From positions 1 through 35,961 of the forward strand of contig JACPEX010000020.1 of the NCBI GenBank assembly GCA_016183265.1: a stretch of 35,961 nucleotides of DNA, read 5' to 3'. Both the position numbers and the translations under genes were made by a program. This DNA comes from Candidatus Daviesbacteria bacterium (GTDB taxonomy: Bacteria > Patescibacteriota > Microgenomatia > Daviesbacterales > UBA10151). Below, piece after piece: positions 8,033 through 14,693 of this stretch; position 1 is the stretch's first letter, and each line of letters begins with the position of its first letter. The notes beneath the pieces are model-generated. The model saw only the letters and a list, made by a program, of their open reading frames with translations. It made no database searches and was not told the origin of the DNA.

Positions 8033-9153
8033 TATATATTTGCCCTCGGCAATCTTACTTCCATAGTTGTACCTTTACCAACTTTAGAATGGACTTTAAT
8101 ATCACCATACAGCTTTTCCAGGATATTTTTAGCAAGAAACAACCCCATGCCAATACCTTCTTTATTGTGGCCACTGCCCTGTTGGTAACCTTCAAATATC
8201 TTTTGAAATTCTTTCTTGGGTATGCCAATTCCTTCATCCTTTATTAAGATAATAAAATCCGGCTCTTTAAAATCTAAAACAATTTTAATTGGGGAAGCAA
8301 CAGGAGAATATTTAATGGCATTCTCTATTAAATTAGTAAATACCTGTAAAATTTTATCGTGGTCCACAACTATTTTATCAGTCAAATCCTTGGCTAATTT
8401 ATCTTCAAAAATAATTTCTTTATCCGGGGCGGAAAATCTAAATATCTGCTTAACGCTCGCTAACATCCCCCTCAGGCTGTAAACCTTCAGGTAATAATTA
8501 AGTTTACCCAACTTAATCCGGTTAATTTCCAGCAGCTCATTTACCAGGTTTTTAAGCCTTTCTGATTCTTCTTGTAATTGTTCAATCCACTGTGATTCAG
8601 TAGTTTCGGAATTTGCTAATTTACTATATAATAATTGTATATAGCCGCTAACAGATGTTAGGGGTGTCCGCAGTTCATGGGCAGCCATAGCGATAAAATG
8701 ATCCCGCAATTCTAAAGCATTTTTAGTTTCCTCATAAAGCTGAGTCTTCCTGATAGCCAAGCTCGCCATAGAACCAAATAATTTTAGGGTCACCAGTTCA
8801 TGCTTACTTAATTTATGCTCATTTTTAGAACTAATAATTAATGCCCCAGTTGACTTATTTCTATAGGAAAGAGGAATATGAATAGTAGATTTGATTCCCA
8901 ATATTTCCAATTCAGGATGAGTTTTTACTGTTTTAGAAATTGGGGCCAAAATTGTTTTTTTGGACATATAAGCTTGAAATGTATTACCCCTTTGCCTAAT
9001 TTGCGAAGAAAGAGGTATAGGTGAATTAGTGTATATCCGCTTAAACCGTTTACCATCCCTTATGGCGATAGACCCGAACTCCCCATCAACTAATTTCAAT
9101 ATTTCATTAATGATCAGGGAATAAGTCTCCTGGGCTGAAAGCGGAGCTAACAA
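8032..9153 (-). CDS. GAF-domain sensor histidine kinase
   Basis: 373 residues, no membrane segment, so probably a cytoplasmic sensor. A GAF-like domain covers about residues 8-137. A HisKA dimerisation helix follows with the H-box AAHELRTPLTS (His159 is the phospho-acceptor), then HATPase_c with N-box NLIENAIKYSP, G1 DEGIGIP and G2 GIGMGLFLAKNIL. The start is a TTG at 9153: the frame is open further upstream to 9207 but offers no ATG or GTG. It follows a receiver-only regulator (9292-9681) and is coupled to a P-loop NTPase downstream. A perfect inverted repeat (9181-9209) lies just upstream. Confidence 0.93.
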   Translation of the reverse strand: MLAPLSAQETYSLIINEILKLVDGEFGSIAIRDGKRFKRIYTNSPIPLSSQIRQRGNTFQAYMSKKTILAPISKTVKTHPELEILGIKSTIHIPLSYRNKSTGALIISSKNEHKLSKHELVTLKLFGSMASLAIRKTQLYEETKNALELRDHFIAMAAHELRTPLTSVSGYIQLLYSKLANSETTESQWIEQLQEESERLKNLVNELLEINRIKLGKLNYYLKVYSLRGMLASVKQIFRFSAPDKEIIFEDKLAKDLTDKIVVDHDKILQVFTNLIENAIKYSPVASPIKIVLDFKEPDFIILIKDEGIGIPKKEFQKIFEGYQQGSGHNKEGIGMGLFLAKNILEKLYGDIKVHSKVGKGTTMEVRLPRANI

Positions 9154-9180
9154 TTTTAAAGCAAATCTGGAAATTTTTTC

Positions 9181-9209
9181 AAGATTACTCTTTATAATAA
9201 GGTAATCTT
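9181..9209. promoter_or_regulatory. Operator-like inverted repeat upstream of the histidine kinase
   Basis: AAGATTAC (9181-9188), 13 nt, GTAATCTT (9202-9209): a perfect 8-bp inverted repeat with half-site centres 21 bp apart, about two helical turns, as expected for a dimeric DNA-binding protein. The spacer is AT-only apart from two bases and contains TATTAT-like -10 matches. A stem-loop in the RNA is the alternative reading. Confidence 0.5.
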
Positions 9210-9291
9210 ATCAAAAAAATTTATTTTTTCAACCTTTTATCAAAATTCTTCCCTGATCCTTACATTGCTTTTATTTACTTCTTGATGCCTA

Positions 9292-9681
9292 TCACCATCT
9301 CCCTGATGTCAGTCCAGATTCAATTGTATCCAATAAATCAACTATATCAAACGGTTTGCCGATTACCGCCTTAACCTGAGGAGTTTGTTTAAGTAAATGA
9401 GTATACTGAGATAATACAACAACAGGTATGTCTTTTAGCTTTTCATCTCTACCTAATATCTGAAGGACTTCATTTCCATCTATATCCGGAAGTTTAAGAT
9501 CAAGTAAAATTAAGTGCGGGTTATATGGTTTTGCTTTTTCAATTGCTTCACGACCAAATCTTGCTGTTTGAACATGATATGCCGCTTCTTCAAGTATATC
9601 CACCAATAATCTCTGGATGGGATTTTCATCCTCAACTACTAATATCTTTTTCCTTGCCCGATCCTTAAAAGATTCAAGCAT
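9292..9681 (-). CDS. Single-domain response regulator (receiver only)
   Basis: 129 residues forming a complete CheY-like receiver: acidic pocket VVEDE (residues 15-19), phospho-acceptor Asp61 in LLDLKLP, switch Ser91 in VVVLSQ and Lys109 in IGKPF. There is no output domain, so it would act by protein contact, for example in a phosphorelay with the kinase encoded 138 nt downstream on the same strand. An AAGGA sequence lies just 3 nt before the ATG (9685-9689), one of few Shine-Dalgarno-like sites here, and a TATAAT lies near 9714-9719 upstream. Confidence 0.93.
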   Translation of the reverse strand: MLESFKDRARKKILVVEDENPIQRLLVDILEEAAYHVQTARFGREAIEKAKPYNPHLILLDLKLPDIDGNEVLQILGRDEKLKDIPVVVLSQYTHLLKQTPQVKAVIGKPFDIVDLLDTIESGLTSGRW

Positions 9682-9982
9682 AATTCCTTATCTGCCGGGA
9701 TAATAACACACACATTATAAAGATACAAAACAGTTGAAATTAGTTTCCCCAAGATAGCTATTGATATTATAAATCATAAAGAATAATATTCTTCTCACCA
9801 GATTATTACCCTTTTTTTATTTACTTCTTATCTGCAAAGTTTACTATACGCAAAGACTCAGGTTTGGGGGTAGGAAAAGCCATCTGGCAATACTAAGAAA
9901 TCAAGAGGAGATCTGAAAATTTTCACAAGTCTACCAAAAAGAATTTCTTGGTCCTACCCTTCAACTGAGTCAGGAAACCTAC
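9682..9982. other. Gene-free stretch between the receiver gene and the lexA-side small ORF
   Basis: About 300 nt of AT-rich sequence between divergent genes. It holds the presumed promoter of the receiver gene (minus-strand TATAAT near 9714-9719) and a short inverted repeat AAGAAT-AAT-ATTCTT near 9779-9794. I see no tRNA, terminator with a convincing T-run, or longer open frame. Confidence 0.5.
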
Positions 9983-10144
9983 ATGAAACTAAACTTTAAG
10001 AAAATTTTTGAGCAGTCTATATTCGGGGCATTATTTACCCTTTGGATGGCTCCCATTGATGAGCCAAAACTAAAATTGCCTGCGGAAAGATCTGTTAAAA
10101 AAAGCAATTTCTTCTCTAAAAATCTCATCATCGGCTTCAGATAA
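9983..10144 (+). CDS. Candidate small protein upstream of lexA (53 residues)
   Basis: An ATG at 9983 opens a 53-codon frame starting MKLNFKKIFEQSIFGALFTL and ending in LIIGFR before TAA. AGGA (9972-9975) lies 7 nt before the start, a better ribosome site than most genes here have. The protein is basic with a hydrophobic N-terminal segment (SIFGALFTLWMAP), so a small membrane-associated peptide is possible. It ends 18 nt before the lexA -35. Some bacteria encode small SOS division inhibitors next to lexA, but nothing in the sequence proves that here. The frame is short enough to be chance. Confidence 0.35.
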   Translation: MKLNFKKIFEQSIFGALFTLWMAPIDEPKLKLPAERSVKKSNFFSKNLIIGFR

Positions 10145-10162
10145 TTTTTCAAAAATTGCCCC

Positions 10163-10201
10163 TTGACATCTTCGGGTTGTGTTTGGTAAGGTAGAAATAC
10201 C
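10163..10201 (+). promoter_or_regulatory. lexA promoter region with a possible operator
   Basis: TTGACA at 10163-10168 is a consensus -35. The -10 is weak (TAAGGT at 10187-10192 after an 18-bp spacer). A 12-bp inverted repeat GGTA-GAAA-TACC (10190-10201) abuts the ATG. Its layout (4-4-4) resembles LexA-type boxes and its position would suit autorepression, but it does not match a known LexA consensus. Confidence 0.45.
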
Positions 10202-10819
10202 ATGCCAATTACTTTGTACCGCAGGCAAAAACAAATTCTGGATTTTATCAAACAATATATTGAAAAATATACTTACTCCCCGACTTTAGGGGAAATTGCG
10301 GAGGCAATTGGGGTTTCTTCTTTAGCCACAGTCCATGAACATCTGCAGGCTTTATCTACCAAAGGGGTAATAAAAAGGTTTGAAGGGGCTGTCCGGGGCA
10401 TTGAAGTTTTAGACCAAAAAATTTCTTCTACATTGAAGGGAGTTGAACTGCCGGTTTTAGGGTTTATTGCTGCAGGCCAACCTATTATGACTTACACGGA
10501 CCCAGGTGCCACTATCAAAGTTGCCCCAAATATGATCTCGGGCAAAAAACGTTCTTATGTGCTGCAGGTAAAGGGGGATTCTATGATAGAAGATGGCATT
10601 TTGGACGGGGACCATGTCATTATTGAAGAACAAAATACTGCTGTTAATGGAGATATTGTAGTGGCTCTTTTGGACAACGGCTTTGCCACCTTAAAACGCT
10701 TTTTCAAAGAGCCAAACCGCATCCGTCTTGAACCTGCCAACTCCTCTATGTCCCCAATTTATGCTGATGATGTAAAAATTCAAGGCAAATGTGTCGGGGT
10801 AATCCGCAGATTTAATTAA
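10202..10819 (+). CDS. lexA: LexA, SOS transcriptional repressor
   Basis: 205 residues, normal length. The N-terminal winged helix-turn-helix (about 1-65) includes SPTLGEIAEAIGVSSLATVH. The self-cleavage site is Ala91-Gly92 in FIAAGQPI, and the S24 peptidase dyad is Ser127 in KGDSMIEDG and Lys165 in ATLKRF. It represses SOS genes until RecA filaments promote autocleavage. It starts one base after a possible GGTA-N4-TACC operator. uvrA and uvrB in this window do not show that same palindrome near their starts. dedA follows from its own promoter. Confidence 0.97.
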   Translation: MPITLYRRQKQILDFIKQYIEKYTYSPTLGEIAEAIGVSSLATVHEHLQALSTKGVIKRFEGAVRGIEVLDQKISSTLKGVELPVLGFIAAGQPIMTYTDPGATIKVAPNMISGKKRSYVLQVKGDSMIEDGILDGDHVIIEEQNTAVNGDIVVALLDNGFATLKRFFKEPNRIRLEPANSSMSPIYADDVKIQGKCVGVIRRFN

Positions 10820-10823
10820 CCAC

Positions 10824-10852
10824 TTGCTAAGTTAGGCGTAGATCCATATACT
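10824..10852 (+). promoter_or_regulatory. Promoter for the dedA gene
   Basis: TTGCTA (10824-10829), a 17-bp spacer, TATACT (10847-10852). The ATG at 10861 is 8 nt after the -10, so the transcript would be nearly leaderless. Confidence 0.65.
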
Positions 10853-10860
10853 AACTTGAT

Positions 10861-11484
10861 ATGCCTGGTTTAGACCTCATTTCTTTAATTAAAACATTTG
10901 GGTACTTAGGTATCTTTGCTATAGTCTTTTTAGAATCCGGGTTATTAGTTGGTTTTTTCTTTCCCGGTGACTCACTTCTTTTTACAGCCGGCTTTTTAGC
11001 TTCACAGGGATATTTGGATATAACAATCCTTATAATAGGATGCTTTGTGTTTGCTGTTTTAGGGGATAGTATTGGTTATTTTATCGGTTCAAAGCTTGGC
11101 CCTAAAATTTTTACAAAAGAAAATTCATTTTTTTTCCAAAAAAAACACCTGGAGCGGGCCCAAAGTTTTTATGACAAGCACGGGGGCAAAACTATCATTT
11201 TAGCCAGATTTGTGCCTGTGATCCGGGCTTTTGCACCTGTTGTAGCCGGGGCCGGCAAGATGGACTATAAAAGGTTTGTAACTTTTAATTTATTGGGTGG
11301 AGTTTTATGGGCAATTGGGGTAACTTCTGCAGGATATTATTTAGGAAACTTGATTCCTGATGTTGATAAGTACCTTTTGCCGATTATCGGATTAATAGTC
11401 ATTGCTTCCATCTTACCTGCCTTACACCATGTCTTAGTTGATGCAGAAATTAGGGCAAGTATAATAAAAAGGTTTAAAAAATAA
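10861..11484 (+). CDS. DedA family membrane protein
   Basis: 207 residues with several membrane segments (for example GYLGIFAIVFLESGLLVG and YLLPIIGLIVIASILPAL). It carries the DedA/SNARE-associated hallmarks: the FFPGDSLLFTAGFLA re-entrant region near the N-terminus and ARFVPVIRAFAPVVAGAGKM with the conserved Arg, Pro and Gly residues. DedA proteins are thought to move or scramble lipid carriers such as undecaprenyl phosphate, or to support proton-motive-force homeostasis. It has its own near-leaderless promoter and is followed after 15 nt by rsmI, so the two probably share a transcript. Confidence 0.92.
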   Translation: MPGLDLISLIKTFGYLGIFAIVFLESGLLVGFFFPGDSLLFTAGFLASQGYLDITILIIGCFVFAVLGDSIGYFIGSKLGPKIFTKENSFFFQKKHLERAQSFYDKHGGKTIILARFVPVIRAFAPVVAGAGKMDYKRFVTFNLLGGVLWAIGVTSAGYYLGNLIPDVDKYLLPIIGLIVIASILPALHHVLVDAEIRASIIKRFKK

Positions 11485-11499
11485 CCCTGCCCCAAACTT

Positions 11500-12159
11500 A
11501 TGCTATACATCGTACCAACACCGATTGGGAATTTAAAAGATATCACTTTAAGAGCCTTGGAAGTTTTACAATCAGTTGACGGGATAATCTGTGAAGATAC
11601 CCGAAGAACTTCTCTTCTTCTAAATCACTACCAGATAAATAAACCTTTGCAGGCTTTAAATGATTATAATGAAATAAAAGAAATTCCCAGGATTATTCAA
11701 CACCTTAAGGAGGGCCGGACCTTAGCACTAGTATCTGACGCCGGCACGCCGCTTATCTCTGACCCGGGTTATAAATTAGTCAGGGAATGCATTAAACAAA
11801 AAATTCAGGTTGATTCCTTACCCGGACCCTCTTCAGTTATTACAGCTCTAACATTATCCGGATTACCGCCCGACAAATTTATGTTTTTGGGTTACCTGCC
11901 CGAAAAACCTGGAAAAAGAATAAATGTATTAAAGGAACTTTCATCAGAAATCACTTATATTGTCTTCGTTGCCCCACATAAACTATTAAGAACGATGGAG
12001 AGCTTTAAGGAAGTTTTTGGAGATATTGAAATAACTTTGGCCCACGAATTAACCAAAATCCACCAAAGCGTTGAAACAAAAACAGCTTCAGAATGGTTGA
12101 AAACCCTGAAAAAACCTAAAGGTGAATATGTGTTACTATTTTTCTTTCAATTTGCCTAA
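11500..12159 (+). CDS. rsmI: RsmI, 16S rRNA (cytidine1402-2'-O)-methyltransferase
   Basis: SAM-dependent tetrapyrrole-methylase-fold enzyme that methylates the ribose of C1402 in the 16S rRNA decoding centre. Diagnostic segments are the N-terminal YIVPTPIGNLKDITLRALE, CEDTRRTSLLLNHY, LVSDAGTPLISDPG and PGPSSVITALTLSGLP. It has 219 residues against about 275-290 in many bacteria: the catalytic part ends with GEYVLLFFF and the C-terminal helical extension is absent, as in other reduced genomes. It lies 15 nt after dedA. The last 44 bp overlap the 3' end of the convergent PEP-synthase-like gene. Confidence 0.95.
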   Translation: MLYIVPTPIGNLKDITLRALEVLQSVDGIICEDTRRTSLLLNHYQINKPLQALNDYNEIKEIPRIIQHLKEGRTLALVSDAGTPLISDPGYKLVRECIKQKIQVDSLPGPSSVITALTLSGLPPDKFMFLGYLPEKPGKRINVLKELSSEITYIVFVAPHKLLRTMESFKEVFGDIEITLAHELTKIHQSVETKTASEWLKTLKKPKGEYVLLFFFQFA

Positions 12160-13600
12160 GCAGATCATAAGCTGAATGGGCTTCGTAGCGTTCTACTACA
12201 ATCCCATATACCCCTTTCTCAACCAAAAATTCTAAAATTTTGCTATTTAAAGTCAAACTGCCATAAGCAATAAAAGGAATTTTTGATTTATGCAGCAGTT
12301 TAATGCCGTCCCCTAAAAACTTAATTAGCCCTTCTACCTCTTGTTTGTAGAAGGCCAGTTCACCTTCCTGATGATCAAAACCATTAAGGTTAGAGATCAA
12401 TTCATCCAGATTTAACACCACCCCGTCAATCCCCGCCTCAAAGTAACTTTCCATATTAATAATATTTTCCGGCACGCAAACTTCCAGCCAGATCCCCAGG
12501 GAATTCTTCCTGGCTAAGTTTTTAACAGCCAGTTCACGCTTTATTTGTAAAAGCTCATTTACTCCACGGACATACGGAATTACAATATGGATGTTAATCA
12601 ACCCCTTCTTGTGGCGGGCAAAGTCCAGAACAGAAATTAAAGGATTAAATAAACTAGTTTGATGAAGTAATCTTAGCGCTCCTCTCACTTTACCCTGATC
12701 TTCCGGTATATCAGCCAGCTTAAACAAAACAGGGGAATCCGGAAAAGTAGTGGCTGATTCAACTAATTTAAAGGCTAGATCCTCAAAAGATTCTTTTGGC
12801 TTATCAGGGTTAAAAACCTTACCCGAATCTATATATACCCCATCGCTTCGTTCTATTGCATAACCTTTTGAAAGTTCAAAATATACTTTTACAGCACTTT
12901 TAGCTTCGCAAGGGGACGCCTTGCAGCTCAACACTATAGGCGGAAGTATTCCAGTAACAGCAGGTGTATATGGTTTTATGCCGGTTAATTTAACCCCGTC
13001 ATCTATAATCCATTCATATTCATGGGGAATAAACAACTTTTTATTTGCAAGCTCAGTTAACTTCATAATCTTTTTCAAATCAGCCGGATGAGCCTTACCG
13101 GATTTTATAGATATTGCCACATCGTCCTGCATGGGATCAAAATAAGAGGAGCACAATCCTTCTATTTTCTTTATTGCAACTACAATTTGCGGATCCAGTT
13201 CTTCGGTAATCCCGGGGTAAAACCCTTTATTCCAAAGCCGGTGTTTTATTTGATCCAGCCAAAATGAGAGTAGAGCCAACCACAGATTCTTAATTGATTT
13301 AAATTCTTTGCTATTTAAGAGAAATTTCTTATGTTTTTTTAATTCATGACTTAAAGCTTCGGGAACAGGAATTTGCCTGATTTCTTTTTCCACCGAAGTT
13401 AGAGATTGGGTAAAGACTTCTTTTGTTCCGAAATCATGATGTTCAAAAACAGTTTTTAGCTTTAGGTTGGGAGGGGTAACTGCAAATGCCTGCCCAACCG
13501 GTAAACCAAACCGGGATAACTTTCCCAAAGCCACACTTAAATTCCCAAAAATCGGGGCATCCTCATCTGTTAAAAGCTTAATAGGCAGAATTTCAATCAT
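12116..13600 (-). CDS. PEP synthase/PPDK-like protein, probably catalytically degenerate
   Basis: 494 residues. The N-terminus (GNLSVALGKLSRFGLPVGQA) matches the start of the PEP synthase ATP-grasp domain. A central part (FDPMQDDVAISI, ANKKLFIPHEYEWIIDDG, TGIKPYTPAV) matches the end of that domain. The C-terminal part (VRGALRLLHQTSL, NIHIVIPYVRGVNELLQIKRE, FIAYGSLTL) resembles the PEP-utilising TIM barrel. PEP synthases have about 750-850 residues; here most of the ATP-grasp body and the phospho-histidine domain (GGxTSHAA) are missing, and the barrel lacks usual active-site residues. ASPC-EAKSAVKVY sits where ASPG normally begins the His domain and is encoded by a family-1 REP-like element. 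Catalysis is unlikely; a structural or regulatory role, or slow decay, is possible. It is coupled to the DUF192 gene (ATGA). Confidence 0.75.
   Translation of the reverse strand: MIEILPIKLLTDEDAPIFGNLSVALGKLSRFGLPVGQAFAVTPPNLKLKTVFEHHDFGTKEVFTQSLTSVEKEIRQIPVPEALSHELKKHKKFLLNSKEFKSIKNLWLALLSFWLDQIKHRLWNKGFYPGITEELDPQIVVAIKKIEGLCSSYFDPMQDDVAISIKSGKAHPADLKKIMKLTELANKKLFIPHEYEWIIDDGVKLTGIKPYTPAVTGILPPIVLSCKASPCEAKSAVKVYFELSKGYAIERSDGVYIDSGKVFNPDKPKESFEDLAFKLVESATTFPDSPVLFKLADIPEDQGKVRGALRLLHQTSLFNPLISVLDFARHKKGLINIHIVIPYVRGVNELLQIKRELAVKNLARKNSLGIWLEVCVPENIINMESYFEAGIDGVVLNLDELISNLNGFDHQEGELAFYKQEVEGLIKFLGDGIKLLHKSKIPFIAYGSLTLNSKILEFLVEKGVYGIVVERYEAHSAYDLLRQIERKIVTHIHL
12900..12931 (+). repeat. 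Family-1 REP-like element, diverged copy inside a coding sequence
   Basis: Starts TTAGCTTCGCAAGGGGACGC and continues CTTGCAGCTCAA. The left arm and loop match the copy at 21127-21159 at 23 of 24 positions; the right arm has drifted but keeps GCAAGG/CCTTGC pairing around loop GGACG. Read on the minus strand it encodes SCKASPCEAK in the PEP-synthase-like protein. Confidence 0.75.
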
Positions 13601-14082
13601 GTCACCTTAATAATATCCCCAGCTTTAATATTATATTTTTGAACTGACCCGGCCGGAATTTCTAGGACTTTATCAATATCTACTTTGGATTGATACATAG
13701 GAAGCTCTGAATCAGGCTGTCCGGATTTTGGAGGTTTTGCATTTTCTGTTATATCTACCACTATCTCTCCCCTGATCCAAATAAAATCCAAGGGGAATTT
13801 TAATCCTTTCATCCAAAAAGGATATTTACTCACTTCCGGGAAAATAAACAGCATGCCTTCATCAGAGGCTAAACTTTGCCTCCCCCCTAAACCTTTGCTT
13901 CTTTCAGCTTGAGTATCTGCTATTTCAACTTTAAACTTAGCCTCATTAATTTGTAATTGTCCAGCAGCGGATTCCTGCGGAAAAAAAGGCAGATTAAAAA
14001 GAGACGACCCGGTCATAAAGAAAAAAAGCGCCACCCCGATAATTATAAGCAGCAGTATTGATTGAAAAAGGAATTTTTTCAT
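13597..14082 (-). CDS. DUF192 family protein, membrane-anchored
   Basis: 161 residues. An N-terminal membrane segment (LLLIIIGVALFFFMTG) is followed by a DUF192 domain with the typical string of features: FKVEIADTQAERSKGLGGR, GMLFIFP, FWMKGLKFPLDFIWI and a C-terminal GDIIKV. DUF192 proteins are small, widespread, extracytoplasmic and of unknown biochemical function. It lies 20 nt after the thermonuclease gene, and its stop overlaps the start of the PEP-synthase-like gene as ATGA, so it belongs to the four-gene minus-strand run. Confidence 0.92.
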   Translation of the reverse strand: MKKFLFQSILLLIIIGVALFFFMTGSSLFNLPFFPQESAAGQLQINEAKFKVEIADTQAERSKGLGGRQSLASDEGMLFIFPEVSKYPFWMKGLKFPLDFIWIRGEIVVDITENAKPPKSGQPDSELPMYQSKVDIDKVLEIPAGSVQKYNIKAGDIIKVT

Positions 14083-14102
14083 GTCAATTTCAGTTTAACA
14101 CA

Positions 14103-14693
14103 TTAATAACATCTTCCCCAAAGCCCCCTGTTTCCTTCCCTGGCTTCTTTCTCCGCTTGCCGCAGTTGCTCATTGTATTTTACATCAGGCGGGTAGGTTA
14201 ATACTTTGGCAAAGCCCTCCCTGACCAGATAATCATTTACAAAAAGGGTCTGATTATTTTGAAGTGGCAGGAAAATATAACGAAGCAGTCTTTTATATTT
14301 ATCTGTTTCAGATATATCTTTTTGCAGGATAACTTCTTTACCGGCCAGCAGCTTCTTCGCTTCATTTGAGGCTTCTTTGCCAAAGCAGCCAACCGGCCGG
14401 CGCGGGTCAACAGTTTCCGGAGTATCGATGCCGATCAAGCGGACTGTTTTACCGTTTGTCAGTTGGATTGTATCCCCGTCTACTACCTTAGAAACCAAAA
14501 CCCGCTCGCCTTCTATGCCAATCACATTTTCACTGGCAGAAACCGTGGCAATTGGGGAAGTCTCAATCTGAGGCACCTCGAAGGTGAGCCCTGGCTCCTT
14601 CGAGGTGGACTGCAGCCCAAACCACAAAAAACCAAAACCGGTAATAATTACTAAAAAACTAATCAGTAAAGACTTGGGTAAACATTTCACCAT
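14103..14693 (-). CDS. Thermonuclease (SNase-like), secreted or membrane-anchored
   Basis: 196 residues from the ATG at 14693. An upstream in-frame ATG at 14705 exists, but GGAGG sits 5 nt before 14693, which decides the start. After a hydrophobic N-terminus (LLISFLVIITGFGFLWFG) and a linker comes an SNase domain: VVDGDTIQL, VRLIGIDTPE (catalytic Arg and Glu), and DKYKRLLRYIFL (second Arg). It should cut DNA or RNA outside the cell, possibly for nucleotide scavenging, which fits a nucleotide-auxotrophic reduced genome (inference). The linker contains a long hairpin-forming sequence (14574-14607). The start overlaps the CvpA-CAP gene by 35 bp. Confidence 0.93.
   Translation of the reverse strand: MVKCLPKSLLISFLVIITGFGFLWFGLQSTSKEPGLTFEVPQIETSPIATVSASENVIGIEGERVLVSKVVDGDTIQLTNGKTVRLIGIDTPETVDPRRPVGCFGKEASNEAKKLLAGKEVILQKDISETDKYKRLLRYIFLPLQNNQTLFVNDYLVREGFAKVLTYPPDVKYNEQLRQAEKEAREGNRGLWGRCY
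14574..14607. repeat. Long hairpin-forming palindrome in the thermonuclease linker
   Basis: CACCTCGAAG (14574-14583) pairs with CTTCGAGGTG (14598-14607); inside, after a 2-nt bulge, GAGCC (14586-14590) pairs with GGCTC (14593-14597). It is translated in frame as STSKEPGLTFEVP in the low-complexity linker between the membrane anchor and the nuclease domain. No second copy is seen in this window. Confidence 0.6.

Noticed and set aside
9979-10251. Open frame of about 90 codons on the minus strand across the lexA promoter
   Set aside because: It runs antisense to the lexA start and its promoter, has no recognisable domain and no ribosome site; the plus-strand small ORF and lexA explain the region better.
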